Part shown: in pieces, positions 18,505 to 27,724 of the stretch
How the letters are laid out: each line of letters opens with the position of its first letter
How positions within the stretch are numbered: position 1 is the stretch's first letter
Assembly: GCF_022811665.1 (NCBI RefSeq)
Contig: NZ_CP094529.1
Coordinates: forward strand, 248,001-312,000
Origin: Chryseobacterium oryzae
GTDB lineage: Bacteria > Bacteroidota > Bacteroidia > Flavobacteriales > Weeksellaceae
DNA length: 64,000 nucleotides
Direction: 5' to 3'
The notes under the pieces: model-generated
What the model was told of the DNA's origin: nothing
Seen by the model: the letters and a program-made list of their open reading frames with translations, nothing else
Database searches by the model: none
Program-made: the position numbers and the translations under genes

Positions 18505-20046
18505 TTATTTTATAATAAACTTTTTGCTTGCTACAAAGGTGTTTTTATCGTTGTAAACATTCAGAAAATATTCTCCAGAAGGTAAACCTCTTAGATTGAT
18601 GGTTTTATGGTTGCTCGAAGCCACAGTTTGCCCCAAAACATTAATGACTTTAAAAATATAAGACTCATCATTTTTAATCCAGATATTAATTTCATCCTTG
18701 GCGGGATTAGGGAAAATGCTAAAATCTTTTACATCCTTATTTCCAACTTCAAAAGTTCCCAAATTGGCTGTCGGCATAAACTGTGAAACAACACAGGCAA
18801 ATTTAGAAAAACCTACTGCTTCATTGGAAGGGTTTGGATTTCCTACCGCAATACCTGTAGGTTCGGAGTTGTAATTTACTGCTGGGTTCGCCCATTTGTT
18901 GACTCTTGTACAGCTAATTCCGCTGTTTGCACATTCGTTATTATAAGCCATTATGGTTCTCCATCTTTGGGAAGGAGTGCTGGATGTTCCTCCCGTAATA
19001 GCGGTTTGATTGCTGTAGCCATGATAATTGCTGCACGGAGTAGTGCTTGTATCTACATACCAATCGTGTCTGAGACCCATATTATGTCCCATTTCGTGAG
19101 AAAGACTGTAGTTGCTTACCACACAGTTGACTAACGAAACAGAAAAAGCTATATTGGAAGAATAGTTGGTAGGATTGGTATTAAGATAACCTAATCCGCA
19201 GGTATTTGTAGGGGTAGATGTAACTAAGGCACAAAGATCTGCACCGTAAGTAGTTCTTAATGTATGAACATCATCTAGTTGGCCATCACCATTATTTCTG
19301 AAATTAGCTAAATCTATAGACAAATCTCCAGATTCTGCATAAATGATTTCTCCAGAATAAACAAGATTGATGAATGTATTGGTAACTCCGGAATTATTTA
19401 AAGCGATATTAAAATTGGTAATTGCTGTTGCTGCAAAAGAGTTACTTTGTGAAACGCCACCCCAAACATTCTTTGCATCGGTTGTATACACAATGAGAAC
19501 ATCAATTGTGGTAGATGGACAAACGGGTGTAGCATCTAAACATACATTTGAATTCACTTTTTGGGAAATCCCCGAAGTGGGCATAACAAAATCAACTCCA
19601 TTAGAATCTTTTTGAATAAATGAAGCTTCACTCACTTTAGAAACAGCAAAAAGATTGTTTTCTAACTGATGAAAAATAATTTTTTCTCCCAACGAAGAAG
19701 CATACATCCCGGTTATGGCATTTCCTGCTTTAGACAGAACCAATTCAGAATTTGGTTCGTTTTGTACAGTAAAAATGGAAGATTCGCTGCCATTGCTATA
19801 TTTAAAACTTCTTGAAAATTCAGCCTGAATTTCTCTGTTGGAAGGTAAAATTATTGTAAGATCAGACTTTATATCGAAAGAAGACTGTATATAATATTTG
19901 GTTGAAAGGTAAGTTTCAGAAAGCTTTTTATCAATCTTCTGATTAGGATTTAGGCTGTTTTCACCGATATTGTTTTGGAATATTTTGTTTTGGGAAAACA
20001 TAATGATGCTGCAAAAAAGCATCAAAAAAGTAATGTTATTCTTCAT
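18505..20046 (-). CDS. Secreted reprolysin-like metallopeptidase with T9SS sorting domain
   Basis: 513 residues: signal peptide (ends MFSQ), a propeptide-like region to about residue 165, then a metzincin catalytic domain with SHEMGHNMGLRHDW. The zinc site HEMGHNMGLRH spans 317-327 and the following Asp328 is typical of M12B/reprolysin-like enzymes. Multiple Cys residues suggest disulfides. The last ~75 residues are a type A sorting domain (FSIFPNPAKDEINIWIKN ... KKFIIK), so the enzyme is exported by the type IX system. Substrate unknown; degradation of extracellular protein is likely. Confidence 0.92.
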   Translation of the reverse strand: MKNNITFLMLFCSIIMFSQNKIFQNNIGENSLNPNQKIDKKLSETYLSTKYYIQSSFDIKSDLTIILPSNREIQAEFSRSFKYSNGSESSIFTVQNEPNSELVLSKAGNAITGMYASSLGEKIIFHQLENNLFAVSKVSEASFIQKDSNGVDFVMPTSGISQKVNSNVCLDATPVCPSTTIDVLIVYTTDAKNVWGGVSQSNSFAATAITNFNIALNNSGVTNTFINLVYSGEIIYAESGDLSIDLANFRNNGDGQLDDVHTLRTTYGADLCALVTSTPTNTCGLGYLNTNPTNYSSNIAFSVSLVNCVVSNYSLSHEMGHNMGLRHDWYVDTSTTPCSNYHGYSNQTAITGGTSSTPSQRWRTIMAYNNECANSGISCTRVNKWANPAVNYNSEPTGIAVGNPNPSNEAVGFSKFACVVSQFMPTANLGTFEVGNKDVKDFSIFPNPAKDEINIWIKNDESYIFKVINVLGQTVASSNHKTINLRGLPSGEYFLNVYNDKNTFVASKKFIIK

Positions 20047-20072
20047 TGTTTGAATTGAAAATTATTGAATGA

Positions 20073-20080
20073 CAAATATA
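20073..20080 (-). promoter_or_regulatory. -7 box of the metallopeptidase
   Basis: Exact TATATTTG on the minus strand, 26 bases before the start codon. Confidence 0.6.
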
Positions 20081-20158
20081 TAGATAAGTGATGATGAAAT
20101 AAGTAATCAGTTTGTTAATTTTCGATTTTGTTATCTTTCAGCAAAAATTCAAATTCCT

Positions 20159-21508
20159 TTAAAAAAGTCTTTCGTGAAAATCTTCCACTTTGCTTACTTC
20201 TTCAATCTTAATTCCGAATTTTCTTTTAGGAATTTTATTAAGGTTAGACACAAAAATTTTTTCATAGCCTAATTTTTCAGCTTCTGTAATTCTTTGTTCT
20301 ACCTGAGCCACAGGACGAATTTCTCCGCTTAGCCCAATTTCTCCGGCAAAACAGAACTGTTCGGAAATAGCAATATCTTCATTGCTCGATAAAATGGATG
20401 CTACAACTGCTAAATCTAATGCGGGATCGTCTGTTTTTATACCTCCGGTAATGTTTAAGAATACATCTTTTGCACCCAATTGAAAGCCTGCTCTCTTTTC
20501 CAGAACTGCAAGAAGCATATTAAGCCTTTTAGAATCGAAACCTGTGCAGCTTCTTTGCGGAGTTCCGTAAACGGCACTGCTTACCAAAGCCTGAATTTCT
20601 AGCAGCATCGGTCTGTTTCCTTCTAAAGTTACCGCAACCGAATTTCCGGAAAGTTCTTCAAATTTTTTGGTGATTAAAATTTCAGAAGGATTTTTTATTT
20701 CTTTCAGACCTTGAGAAATCATTTCGTAAATACCAATTTCCGAGGTAGATCCGAAACGGTTTTTATTAGCTCTTAACAGTCTGAAAAGATGGTTTCTGTC
20801 GCCATCGAAGTTCAGAACTACGTCTACCATGTGTTCTAAAACTTTCGGACCGGCAATTTGACCGTCTTTGGTGATGTGACCAACCAGAAATACAGGGACA
20901 TTGTTTTCTTTGGCGTATTTAATAATTTCGTTGGAGCATTCTCGGATTTGTGAAACTGTTCCGGGTGAACTTTCAATTAATTGGGACTGTAAGGTTTGTA
21001 TAGAGTCGATAATGACAAAATCAGGCTCCAGTTTTTTGGCTTCATGCAGAATTTTTTCAAGATTGGTTTCCGTAAAAAGAAAACAGTTGGGATTTTTAAT
21101 TTCTGCCAAACGGTCTGCTCTCATTTTTATTTGCGAAGCACTTTCTTCTCCCGAAACATAGAATATTTTTTTCTTCATTTTGAGTGCAAGCTGCAATAAA
21201 AGGGTAGATTTCCCAATTCCTGGTTCGCCGCCGATTAAAGTAACCGATCCAAGAACAATTCCGCCTCCTAGAACACGGTTGAGCTCATCGGAAGGAGTTT
21301 TTATTCTAGGTTCTTCTACTGCTTCAACTTCGATAATGTTAATAACATGCTGCTTCGATTTGGAAAATGGGGGAGTTTTGGATGAGGTTTTTTCTACAAT
21401 TTCTTCCACTAAAGTATTCCATTCTCCGCAGTTTTTGCATTGCCCCGACCATTGCGGATATTGCGAACCACAATTCTGACAGAAATATGCTGTTTTAAGT
21501 TTTGCCAT
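20159..21508 (-). CDS. radA: DNA repair protein RadA
   Basis: ATP-dependent helicase-like protein that drives branch migration in recombination. 449 residues, normal length. The N-terminal zinc ribbon has Cys10, Cys13, Cys24 and Cys27 (CQNC...CKNC). Walker A GGEPGIGKST lies at 93-102. The RadA-specific KNRFG motif is at 249-253. The C-terminal Lon-protease-like domain carries GEIGLSGEIRPV. It is monocistronic; I found no exact -7 box upstream. Confidence 0.97.
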   Translation of the reverse strand: MAKLKTAYFCQNCGSQYPQWSGQCKNCGEWNTLVEEIVEKTSSKTPPFSKSKQHVINIIEVEAVEEPRIKTPSDELNRVLGGGIVLGSVTLIGGEPGIGKSTLLLQLALKMKKKIFYVSGEESASQIKMRADRLAEIKNPNCFLFTETNLEKILHEAKKLEPDFVIIDSIQTLQSQLIESSPGTVSQIRECSNEIIKYAKENNVPVFLVGHITKDGQIAGPKVLEHMVDVVLNFDGDRNHLFRLLRANKNRFGSTSEIGIYEMISQGLKEIKNPSEILITKKFEELSGNSVAVTLEGNRPMLLEIQALVSSAVYGTPQRSCTGFDSKRLNMLLAVLEKRAGFQLGAKDVFLNITGGIKTDDPALDLAVVASILSSNEDIAISEQFCFAGEIGLSGEIRPVAQVEQRITEAEKLGYEKIFVSNLNKIPKRKFGIKIEEVSKVEDFHERLF

Positions 21509-21643
21509 TTTGCGAAATTGAAGATTTTTTTTTACATTTTCTAATTTTTAGAAGGTAAAAATTTTACAGATATAATGTTGGGTATTTTGGAAATTATTCT
21601 TCAGATAAAACATTTTAAATGATGAAATTTATTGGTATATAAT

Positions 21644-21690
21644 AAAAAACCACCTCTATTTGAAAGACAAATGTAAGAGGTGGTTTGCAG
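21644..21690 (-). terminator. Terminator of the alcohol dehydrogenase gene
   Basis: AAACCACCTCT / AGAGGTGGTTT with an 18-base loop and a T run on the minus strand. Confidence 0.75.
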
Positions 21691-21708
21691 AATTATCTAT
21701 GAAAGTTT

Positions 21709-22767
21709 TTAGCTATTGGCTATATCAATAAGGATTTTTACTTCGGAAGGATCTTTAATCAGAGCTTCAAATCCGTCATTTACGATATTGTCTAAGGTAA
21801 TTTTGCGTGTTACCAGTTTTTCTACATCCATTTTTTTAGAATCGATAAGCTGAATGACCTGTGGAAAAATATTTCGATAGGCAATGACGCCTTTCACTGT
21901 TTTTTCTAGACAAACTGCATCGAAAGCATCAAAGGTTACCGGTTTTCCAAATAAAGCCACCAATAAGTTGGTTCCACCATTTCTTAAGGCTTTCATTCCG
22001 TTAGTAAAAGTAGACTGTACACCTGCAGCATCAATAACACGGTCTACACCCAATCCTGTTATTTTGCGGATTTGTTCGGGGATATCGGTATCTAAACCGT
22101 TAATAATGTAATCGGCTCCAAGTTCTTTTGCTTTCTGAAGTCTTTTCTCTGAAACATCAATAACAAAAGTTTTTCCAGCTCCGGCAGCCATTGCAGCTTG
22201 CAGACACAAAAGACCAATAGGACCAGCTCCGAAAATTGCGCAGCTTTCACCCATTTTCAGTCCGCTTTGCATAACAGAATATACAGCAACAGCTGCAGGT
22301 TCTACCAATGCTCCCTGTTCGAAAGTCATGCTGTCTGGGATTTTGTGTACCATATAATCTTCTACAACAACAAAAGGAGCAAAACCTCCGTTGGCACTTA
22401 AACCTACAAATCCCAGAGGTTCAGAAAGATTGTATTCTCCACTGTTTACAAAAGGGCTTTTCGGATTTTTAAATATAGGCTCTACAACCACTCTGTCTCC
22501 AGGCTTAATGTCGGTTTGAGAGTCTTCTGAAACTTCGGTAACTACGCCGGAAAATTCGTGTCCTAAAGTGGTTACTCCAAAATGATTGTTTAAAGGATAA
22601 GGTTCTGTTGAAGGGATAAGATTGGGTCCGTGTACATATTCATGTAAATCTGAACCACAAATTCCTGCAAATTTTACTTCAATCTTAATTTGTTTTGTGC
22701 CTACAACGGGTTCGGCTGTTTCTTCTACACGTACATCTTTTGCGGCGTACCATCTTGCTGCTTTCAT
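21709..22767 (-). CDS. Zinc-dependent alcohol dehydrogenase, 2,3-butanediol dehydrogenase type
   Basis: 352-residue medium-chain dehydrogenase. The catalytic zinc ligands are Cys37 (GICGSDLHE) and His70-Glu71 (TLGHEFSG). The NAD-binding motif is FGAGPIGLLCLQAA. The N-terminal KAARWYAAKDVRVEE and the HGPNLIPSTEPYPLN insertion resemble (R,R)-butanediol dehydrogenases. That substrate is likely but not proven from sequence. The usual structural-zinc four-Cys lobe is absent, as in several butanediol and sorbitol enzymes. Single-gene unit with its own promoter and terminator. Confidence 0.88.
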   Translation of the reverse strand: MKAARWYAAKDVRVEETAEPVVGTKQIKIEVKFAGICGSDLHEYVHGPNLIPSTEPYPLNNHFGVTTLGHEFSGVVTEVSEDSQTDIKPGDRVVVEPIFKNPKSPFVNSGEYNLSEPLGFVGLSANGGFAPFVVVEDYMVHKIPDSMTFEQGALVEPAAVAVYSVMQSGLKMGESCAIFGAGPIGLLCLQAAMAAGAGKTFVIDVSEKRLQKAKELGADYIINGLDTDIPEQIRKITGLGVDRVIDAAGVQSTFTNGMKALRNGGTNLLVALFGKPVTFDAFDAVCLEKTVKGVIAYRNIFPQVIQLIDSKKMDVEKLVTRKITLDNIVNDGFEALIKDPSEVKILIDIANS

Positions 22768-22795
22768 AGTTGTTTATTTGATTTTTTTTCTCTAA

Positions 22796-22803
22796 CAAAA
22801 TTA
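22796..22803 (-). promoter_or_regulatory. -7 box of the alcohol dehydrogenase
   Basis: Exact TAATTTTG on the minus strand, 28 bases before the start codon. Confidence 0.6.
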
Positions 22804-22973
22804 GTCAATATAAAGTGAAATTTCTTTAATTGTTTTGGAAATCAGAAGGTTTGTAGGGTGAAATATATCAAGTTTCTTGGTTCAGGAATCTGGGAAAAGA
22901 TTTGTATATTTCATAGAAATGAAAATAAAAAATATACTTATCATAGATCAATGTTTTAGAATGCTGTTAGAAG

Positions 22974-22981
22974 TAAATTTG
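22974..22981 (+). promoter_or_regulatory. -7 box of the yceI-like gene
   Basis: Exact TAAATTTG followed by CA, 20 bases before the ATG. Confidence 0.65.
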
Positions 22982-23001
22982 CACTATAAAATTTTAAAAA
23001 A

Positions 23002-23571
23002 ATGAAAAAAATCGTATTAAGTTTTGTTTTTGCTTTAGTAAGCATGTTCACTTTTGCACAAACAACATGGTCTGTAGACCCAATGCACTCTTCTGTTAAT
23101 TTCAATATCAAACACATGGGTATTAGCTTTGTACAAGGTAGATTCGATAAGTTTGAAGGAAGTGTTGTTACTCCAGGGGCAAATTTAGATCGTGCTCAAT
23201 TTAACTTTTCTGTAAATACACAATCTATAAACACAGGAGTTGAGATGAGAGATAAGCACTTAAAAAGTGCTGATTTTTTTGACGCAGAAAAATTTCCTGA
23301 AATGAAGTTTGAAGGTGTTTCTGTCGTAGTTGGAAAAAATAAGTCTTATACTCTTAAAGGTAAATTAACGATTAAAGATGTTACTAAAGACATCAGCATA
23401 CCTGTTACTTTTGGTGGTGTTGCTAAAAACCAGCAAGGTAAAGAAATTGCAGGAGTACAGGCAAAATTTACAGTTAATCGTTTAGATTATAACATTAAAT
23501 ACGACCCAACAGGAGCAGGTATTGCAAAAGATGTTGAGGTAAATGCATATTTTGAATTGGTTAAACAATAA
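23002..23571 (+). CDS. YceI-family secreted lipocalin-like protein
   Basis: 189 residues with a signal peptide (ending FTFAQ) followed by the YceI start WSVDPMHSSVNFNIKHMGIS. The conserved FEGSV, LKSADFFDAEKFPEMKFE and LTIKDVTKDISIPVTF segments build an isoprenoid-binding beta-barrel. YceI proteins bind polyisoprenoids such as quinones or amide lipids in the periplasm and are often stress-induced. Codon use (AAA, AAC, GTA) is biased as in well-expressed genes here. Confidence 0.93.
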   Translation: MKKIVLSFVFALVSMFTFAQTTWSVDPMHSSVNFNIKHMGISFVQGRFDKFEGSVVTPGANLDRAQFNFSVNTQSINTGVEMRDKHLKSADFFDAEKFPEMKFEGVSVVVGKNKSYTLKGKLTIKDVTKDISIPVTFGGVAKNQQGKEIAGVQAKFTVNRLDYNIKYDPTGAGIAKDVEVNAYFELVKQ

Positions 23572-23597
23572 TTTTCATATATAATTTGGTTTAGGTG

Positions 23598-23629
23598 AAA
23601 GCTTCTCGGTTTCGGGAAGCTTTTTTTTG
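23598..23629 (+). terminator. Terminator of the yceI-like gene
   Basis: AAAGCTTC / GAAGCTTT with the loop TCGGTTTCG and eight Ts. Confidence 0.85.
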
Positions 23630-23660
23630 TTGTCCAACAGATTATGGATTTCAAAATAAA

Positions 23661-23691
23661 TTGCTTTGCATTTCTTTTTCCCATAACTTTG
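23661..23691 (+). promoter_or_regulatory. pyrG promoter
   Basis: TTG (23661-23663), 20-base spacer, then exact TAACTTTG (23684-23691) followed by CA; the ATG is 15 bases downstream. Confidence 0.7.
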
Positions 23692-23706
23692 CACAAACCT
23701 AATCTA

Positions 23707-25314
23707 ATGAGTAAAAAGAATACAAAGTACATCTTTGTGACAGGAGGTGTAACTTCATCTTTGGGAAAGGGAATCGTTTCTGCTTCTCTTGGTCTACTAC
23801 TAAAATCGCGTGGCTTCAGTGTAACTATTCAAAAGCTTGATCCTTATATCAATATTGATCCGGGAACTTTGAATCCTTATGAGCACGGTGAATGTTATGT
23901 AACCGAAGATGGTGCGGAGACAGATCTGGATTTAGGTCATTATGAGCGTTATCTCGATTCGCCAACTTCTCAGAATAACAATGTTACTACCGGAAAAATC
24001 TATCAGACTGTAATAGAAAAAGAGAGAAAAGGAGATTTTCTGGGAAAAACGGTTCAGGTAATTCCTCATATTACCAACGAAATCAAGCGAAGAATCAAGA
24101 TTTTATCTAAACAGAATTACGATATCATTATTACTGAAATCGGTGGAACTGTTGGAGATATAGAATCTTTGCCATACATAGAAACGGTACGTCAGTTAAA
24201 ATGGGAATTGGGTGAAAACAACTCAATGGTGATTCATTTAACATTATTACCGTATTTGGCATCAAGTGGAGAACTGAAAACGAAACCTTCTCAGCATTCT
24301 GTTCGTCAGTTGATGGAAAGCGGAATTATGGCAGATGTTTTGGTTTGCCGTACAGAACATACAATTCCTAAAGATCAAAGGGCAAAACTGGCTCAGTTCT
24401 GTAATGTTCCTTTGGACAATGTAATTGAATGTAAGGATTTGGATACTATCTATGAAGTTCCTATGTACCTTCAAAAACAAAATTTTGATGATGTAGTTCT
24501 TAAAGAATTAGATCTTAAAAGCGATAAAGAAGCAGACCTTAAAAACTGGAAATCTTTCTTGAAAAAATTTCAGAATCCTAAAAAATCTATCGAAATAGCA
24601 TTAGTTGGTAAATATGTTTCTCTTCAGGATTCTTACATTTCTATTGCTGAAGCTTTTAAACATGCAGGAGCCAATTTGGAAACTGAAGTAAAAGTAAGAT
24701 GGGTTTACAGTGGCGATTTAACGAAAGAAAATATTAAAGAAGCTTTAGACGGCGTTTCGGGTATATTGGTAGCTCCGGGATTTGGAGACAGAGGTATTGA
24801 AGGTAAAGTTCTTACTGCACAATATGCAAGAGAAAATAAAATTCCGATGTTGGGGATTTGTTTGGGTATGCAGATTATGACTATTGAATTTGCGAGAAAT
24901 GTTTTAGGATATTCTAAAGCCAATTCTATGGAATTTGATACTTCTACCGAACATCCGGTTATTTCTTTAATGGAAGAACAGAAAAATGTTGTAGAAAAAG
25001 GCGGAACTATGCGTCTTGGAGCCTGGAAATGTTCTTTGAAAAAAGGTTCAGCATTAAACGATATCTACGGTTCGGAAAATATCAGCGAAAGACACCGCCA
25101 TAGATACGAATTCAACAGCGAATATATGGATGAATTTGAAAAAAACGGATTCTTAGCCACAGGAACAAACCCGGAAACTGGTTTGGTAGAAGCTTTAGAA
25201 ATGCCGAATCATCCTTTTTACGTTGGAGTACAGTATCACCCGGAATACAAAAGTACAGTAGCAACTCCGCATCCTTTGTTTAAGGCATTTATTAAAGCCT
25301 GTACATCAAAATAA
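23707..25314 (+). CDS. pyrG: CTP synthase
   Basis: Amidates UTP to CTP with glutamine and ATP. From the ATG at 23707 it is 535 residues, the normal bacterial length; upstream in-frame codons to 23644 cover the promoter and are rejected. The synthetase domain begins KYIFVTGGVTSSLGKG, with QKLDPYINIDPGT following. The C-terminal glutaminase domain carries the nucleophile in GICLGMQ and the His-Glu pair in YHPEYKS. yidC follows 249 bases downstream, but with its own promoter. Confidence 0.97.
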   Translation: MSKKNTKYIFVTGGVTSSLGKGIVSASLGLLLKSRGFSVTIQKLDPYINIDPGTLNPYEHGECYVTEDGAETDLDLGHYERYLDSPTSQNNNVTTGKIYQTVIEKERKGDFLGKTVQVIPHITNEIKRRIKILSKQNYDIIITEIGGTVGDIESLPYIETVRQLKWELGENNSMVIHLTLLPYLASSGELKTKPSQHSVRQLMESGIMADVLVCRTEHTIPKDQRAKLAQFCNVPLDNVIECKDLDTIYEVPMYLQKQNFDDVVLKELDLKSDKEADLKNWKSFLKKFQNPKKSIEIALVGKYVSLQDSYISIAEAFKHAGANLETEVKVRWVYSGDLTKENIKEALDGVSGILVAPGFGDRGIEGKVLTAQYARENKIPMLGICLGMQIMTIEFARNVLGYSKANSMEFDTSTEHPVISLMEEQKNVVEKGGTMRLGAWKCSLKKGSALNDIYGSENISERHRHRYEFNSEYMDEFEKNGFLATGTNPETGLVEALEMPNHPFYVGVQYHPEYKSTVATPHPLFKAFIKACTSK

Positions 25315-25408
25315 CTAAAATAATGATAACAACTTACAGTTCAGCAAAATCTTAGGCATAAAACCGGTAGAATTTGAAAATTAAAGTAATTTCTGAATTG
25401 TAAACGTC

Positions 25409-25454
25409 ATATAATAAACTCAGACTGATTATTCTCAGCCTGAGTTTATTATAT
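25409..25454 (+). other. Long hairpin between pyrG and yidC
   Basis: Perfect 15-bp arms ATATAATAAACTCAG / CTGAGTTTATTATAT with a 16-base loop. It is not followed by a T run, so it may be a terminator of unusual form, an mRNA 3' stabiliser, or a DNA site. Confidence 0.6.
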
Positions 25455-25493
25455 ACCAACATATTATAGTATAGAGTTTTGATAAAAAAACAG

Positions 25494-25501
25494 TATTTTT
25501 G
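25494..25501 (+). promoter_or_regulatory. -7 box of yidC
   Basis: Exact TATTTTTG, 62 bases before the ATG, giving a leader of about 55-60 nt. Confidence 0.6.
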
Positions 25502-25563
25502 TCGATTCTAAAAAGGAGCAGATTTGCTACTTCATTAAATTTAAAAATTTTAATAAAAATAAA

Positions 25564-27375
25564 ATGCAACAGAACAACGGACTCGATAAAAGTCAGATTA
25601 TCAGTTTTGCGGTTTTATGTTTAGTTCTTTTCGGATTTATGTTTTACTTCCAGAAAGATGAGCAAAAAAAAGAAGCTTTAAATGCTGGAAAACAGAAAAC
25701 AGAACAGGCGCAAAATGCTGCAAAGCCTACTCAGGCAACGAATATCAATCCAAATGTAACGCCCAACTCTATTCAGACTGCTACGCTTGCCAACAAGGAG
25801 CTGAAGTTAGAATTTTCGAGTTTGGGAGGTCAGGTTTCCAAAGTTGAACTCCTGAAATACAAAGCTTACGATCATAAAACAGATAAAGCAGACCTTCCGC
25901 TGTATCTTATCGATAAAAATAATTCCAATTACGGGTTTCAGTTCAAAGATAAAACAGGAAAAACGGTTAATACAAAAGATTTAGTTTTTACCCCAGTGGT
26001 AAATGGTAATTCGGTTACTTTAACCGCAAACTATAATGGTGCTGCTATCCAGTTTATTTATACCATTAATACTACGGGAGAACTTAAAGATCAGTATGCT
26101 TTAGATTTTAAAGTGAAATCTCAGGGGCTTGCCAATGTTTCTTCCGACAATAAAGCAGATTTTATCTGGGATTATAATGTTAGAAACTTAGAAAAAGGTA
26201 GAGCACAAGAACAGTCTCACTCCGAGTTTTCTTATGCTTTTAATAATTATAAAGATTACGATTACGATGGAAGAAGCACGATGGATGAAAAAGATGAAAC
26301 CCTTAATTGGATTGGTGTAAAACAACAGTTTTTCTCTTCAGTTATTGAGTCTAAAAGTGGTTTCACGCAAAGTAAAGGAAATCAGGATGCTATCGAAGAA
26401 GGCGAATATCTTAAAAAGCTGAATTTCGAAGGTTTCGTTCCTATGAATGGAAGTGAGCTTAATCAAGACTTTACATGGTATTTTATACCGTTAGATTTAC
26501 CATTGCTAAAATCTTATGATAAGAATTTTGATGAAATTTTACCTTTGGGTTGGTCGTTTATTGGCTGGATGAACAGAGGGTTTTTTATCCCGATGTATAA
26601 CTTTATTGCATCTTGGGGAATTGCAGCAGGTTGGGTGATTTTCTTAATGACGATTATCGTAAAATTAATTTTGTCACCTATTATGTACAAACAGCATAAG
26701 CTGAGTGCAATGATGAAAGTTATTCGTCCGGAAATTGATGAAGCTAATGCCAAATTCAAAGATGCAGATCCTATGAAAAAGCAACAAGCTACCATGGAAA
26801 TCTATCGAAAAGCGGGTGTGAATCAAATGGCGGGATGTCTTCCTGCGTTGGTGCAGATTCCTATTTTCTATGCATTATTCCGTTTCTTCCCGAATTTTAT
26901 TGATTTGAGAGGACAGGGCTTTTGGTTTGCAAAAGATTTAACAGCTTATGATGATTTAATTAAACTGCCTTTCAAAATTCCTTTTTTAGGAGATCACTTA
27001 AGTATTTTTGCAATAGCGTGTACCGTTGTTATCTTAATTTACACGGTAATGACTTCCGGGAACATGCAACAGCCACAACAGGAAGGAATGCCGAATATGA
27101 AAGTAATTATGTACATTTTCCCAATTACATTCTTATTTTTCCTTAATACTTCTGCTTCCGGTTTGTCCTGGTATTATTTTGTATCGAATGCGATTAATAT
27201 TTTAATTATTCTTGTTATAAAATATGTAATCTTAGATGAAAAGAAAATTCATGCTCAGATTCAGGCGAATAAAGCTCAGCCTAAAAAAGAAGGTAAGTTC
27301 CAGAAAAGAATGAGAGAAATGATGGAGAATGCACAGGCTCAACAAAAAGCTCAGGACCAACAGAGAAAGAAATAA
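25564..27375 (+). CDS. yidC: Membrane protein insertase YidC
   Basis: Inserts and folds inner-membrane proteins alone or with SecYEG. 603 residues: an N-terminal anchor (about 10-27), a Gln/Ala/Asn-rich linker, and a large periplasmic beta-sandwich domain (to about 330). The conserved five-helix insertase core starts near WGIAAGWVIFLMTIIVKLIL and contains the cytoplasmic loop YKQHKLSAMMKVIRPEIDE and MAGCLPALVQIPIFYALF. The tail is basic and Gln-rich, as is usual for ribosome contact. Confidence 0.96.
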   Translation: MQQNNGLDKSQIISFAVLCLVLFGFMFYFQKDEQKKEALNAGKQKTEQAQNAAKPTQATNINPNVTPNSIQTATLANKELKLEFSSLGGQVSKVELLKYKAYDHKTDKADLPLYLIDKNNSNYGFQFKDKTGKTVNTKDLVFTPVVNGNSVTLTANYNGAAIQFIYTINTTGELKDQYALDFKVKSQGLANVSSDNKADFIWDYNVRNLEKGRAQEQSHSEFSYAFNNYKDYDYDGRSTMDEKDETLNWIGVKQQFFSSVIESKSGFTQSKGNQDAIEEGEYLKKLNFEGFVPMNGSELNQDFTWYFIPLDLPLLKSYDKNFDEILPLGWSFIGWMNRGFFIPMYNFIASWGIAAGWVIFLMTIIVKLILSPIMYKQHKLSAMMKVIRPEIDEANAKFKDADPMKKQQATMEIYRKAGVNQMAGCLPALVQIPIFYALFRFFPNFIDLRGQGFWFAKDLTAYDDLIKLPFKIPFLGDHLSIFAIACTVVILIYTVMTSGNMQQPQQEGMPNMKVIMYIFPITFLFFLNTSASGLSWYYFVSNAINILIILVIKYVILDEKKIHAQIQANKAQPKKEGKFQKRMREMMENAQAQQKAQDQQRKK

Positions 27376-27388
27376 TAAATGATTTATA

Positions 27389-27423
27389 AAAAAAGACTGC
27401 TATTTTATGGCAGTCTTTTTTTT
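27389..27423 (+). terminator. yidC terminator
   Basis: AAAAGACTGC / GCAGTCTTTT with a loop of about 9 bases and a T run. Confidence 0.85.
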
Positions 27424-27724
27424 GTTCATTATGAAAAACTTTTTTGAATATGAACGATGAGTGTAGAGTATTGTAAATAAGTTTGTAGCTTATTGAAAAA
27501 TTCAAACTTTAAGCAGTAATAATTTTACCAGTAGATTTCAGGTACTTAATTCATCTTTATTCTGAGTTTTATTAATAAATTCAATCCAGATTTATACTAT
27601 CTACTGAATTAACAAAGCTCTCTTTATTCATACAGATTCAAAGTTTTTGAAAAAGTTTTTATAACATAAAAAAGGCTGTCCTAAGTAAGACAGCCTTTTA
27701 TTTATAATTGTAAAATGAATGTTT
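27424..27724. other. Non-coding spacer between yidC and the DegP-type gene
   Basis: About 300 AT-rich bases between two convergent terminators. I see no coding frame, RNA gene or conserved repeat in its central part. Confidence 0.6.
27668..27702 (-). terminator. Terminator of the DegP-type protease gene
   Basis: AAAAGGCTGTC / GACAGCCTTTT with an 8-base loop and a T run on the minus strand. Confidence 0.85.

Noticed and set aside
23644..23706. Longer N-terminus for CTP synthase
   Set aside because: The 21 extra codons span the pyrG promoter; the family begins at the ATG at 23707.
27424..27667. Small RNA or hidden gene between yidC and degP
   Set aside because: No promoter-terminator pair in the right order and no coding frame beyond chance.
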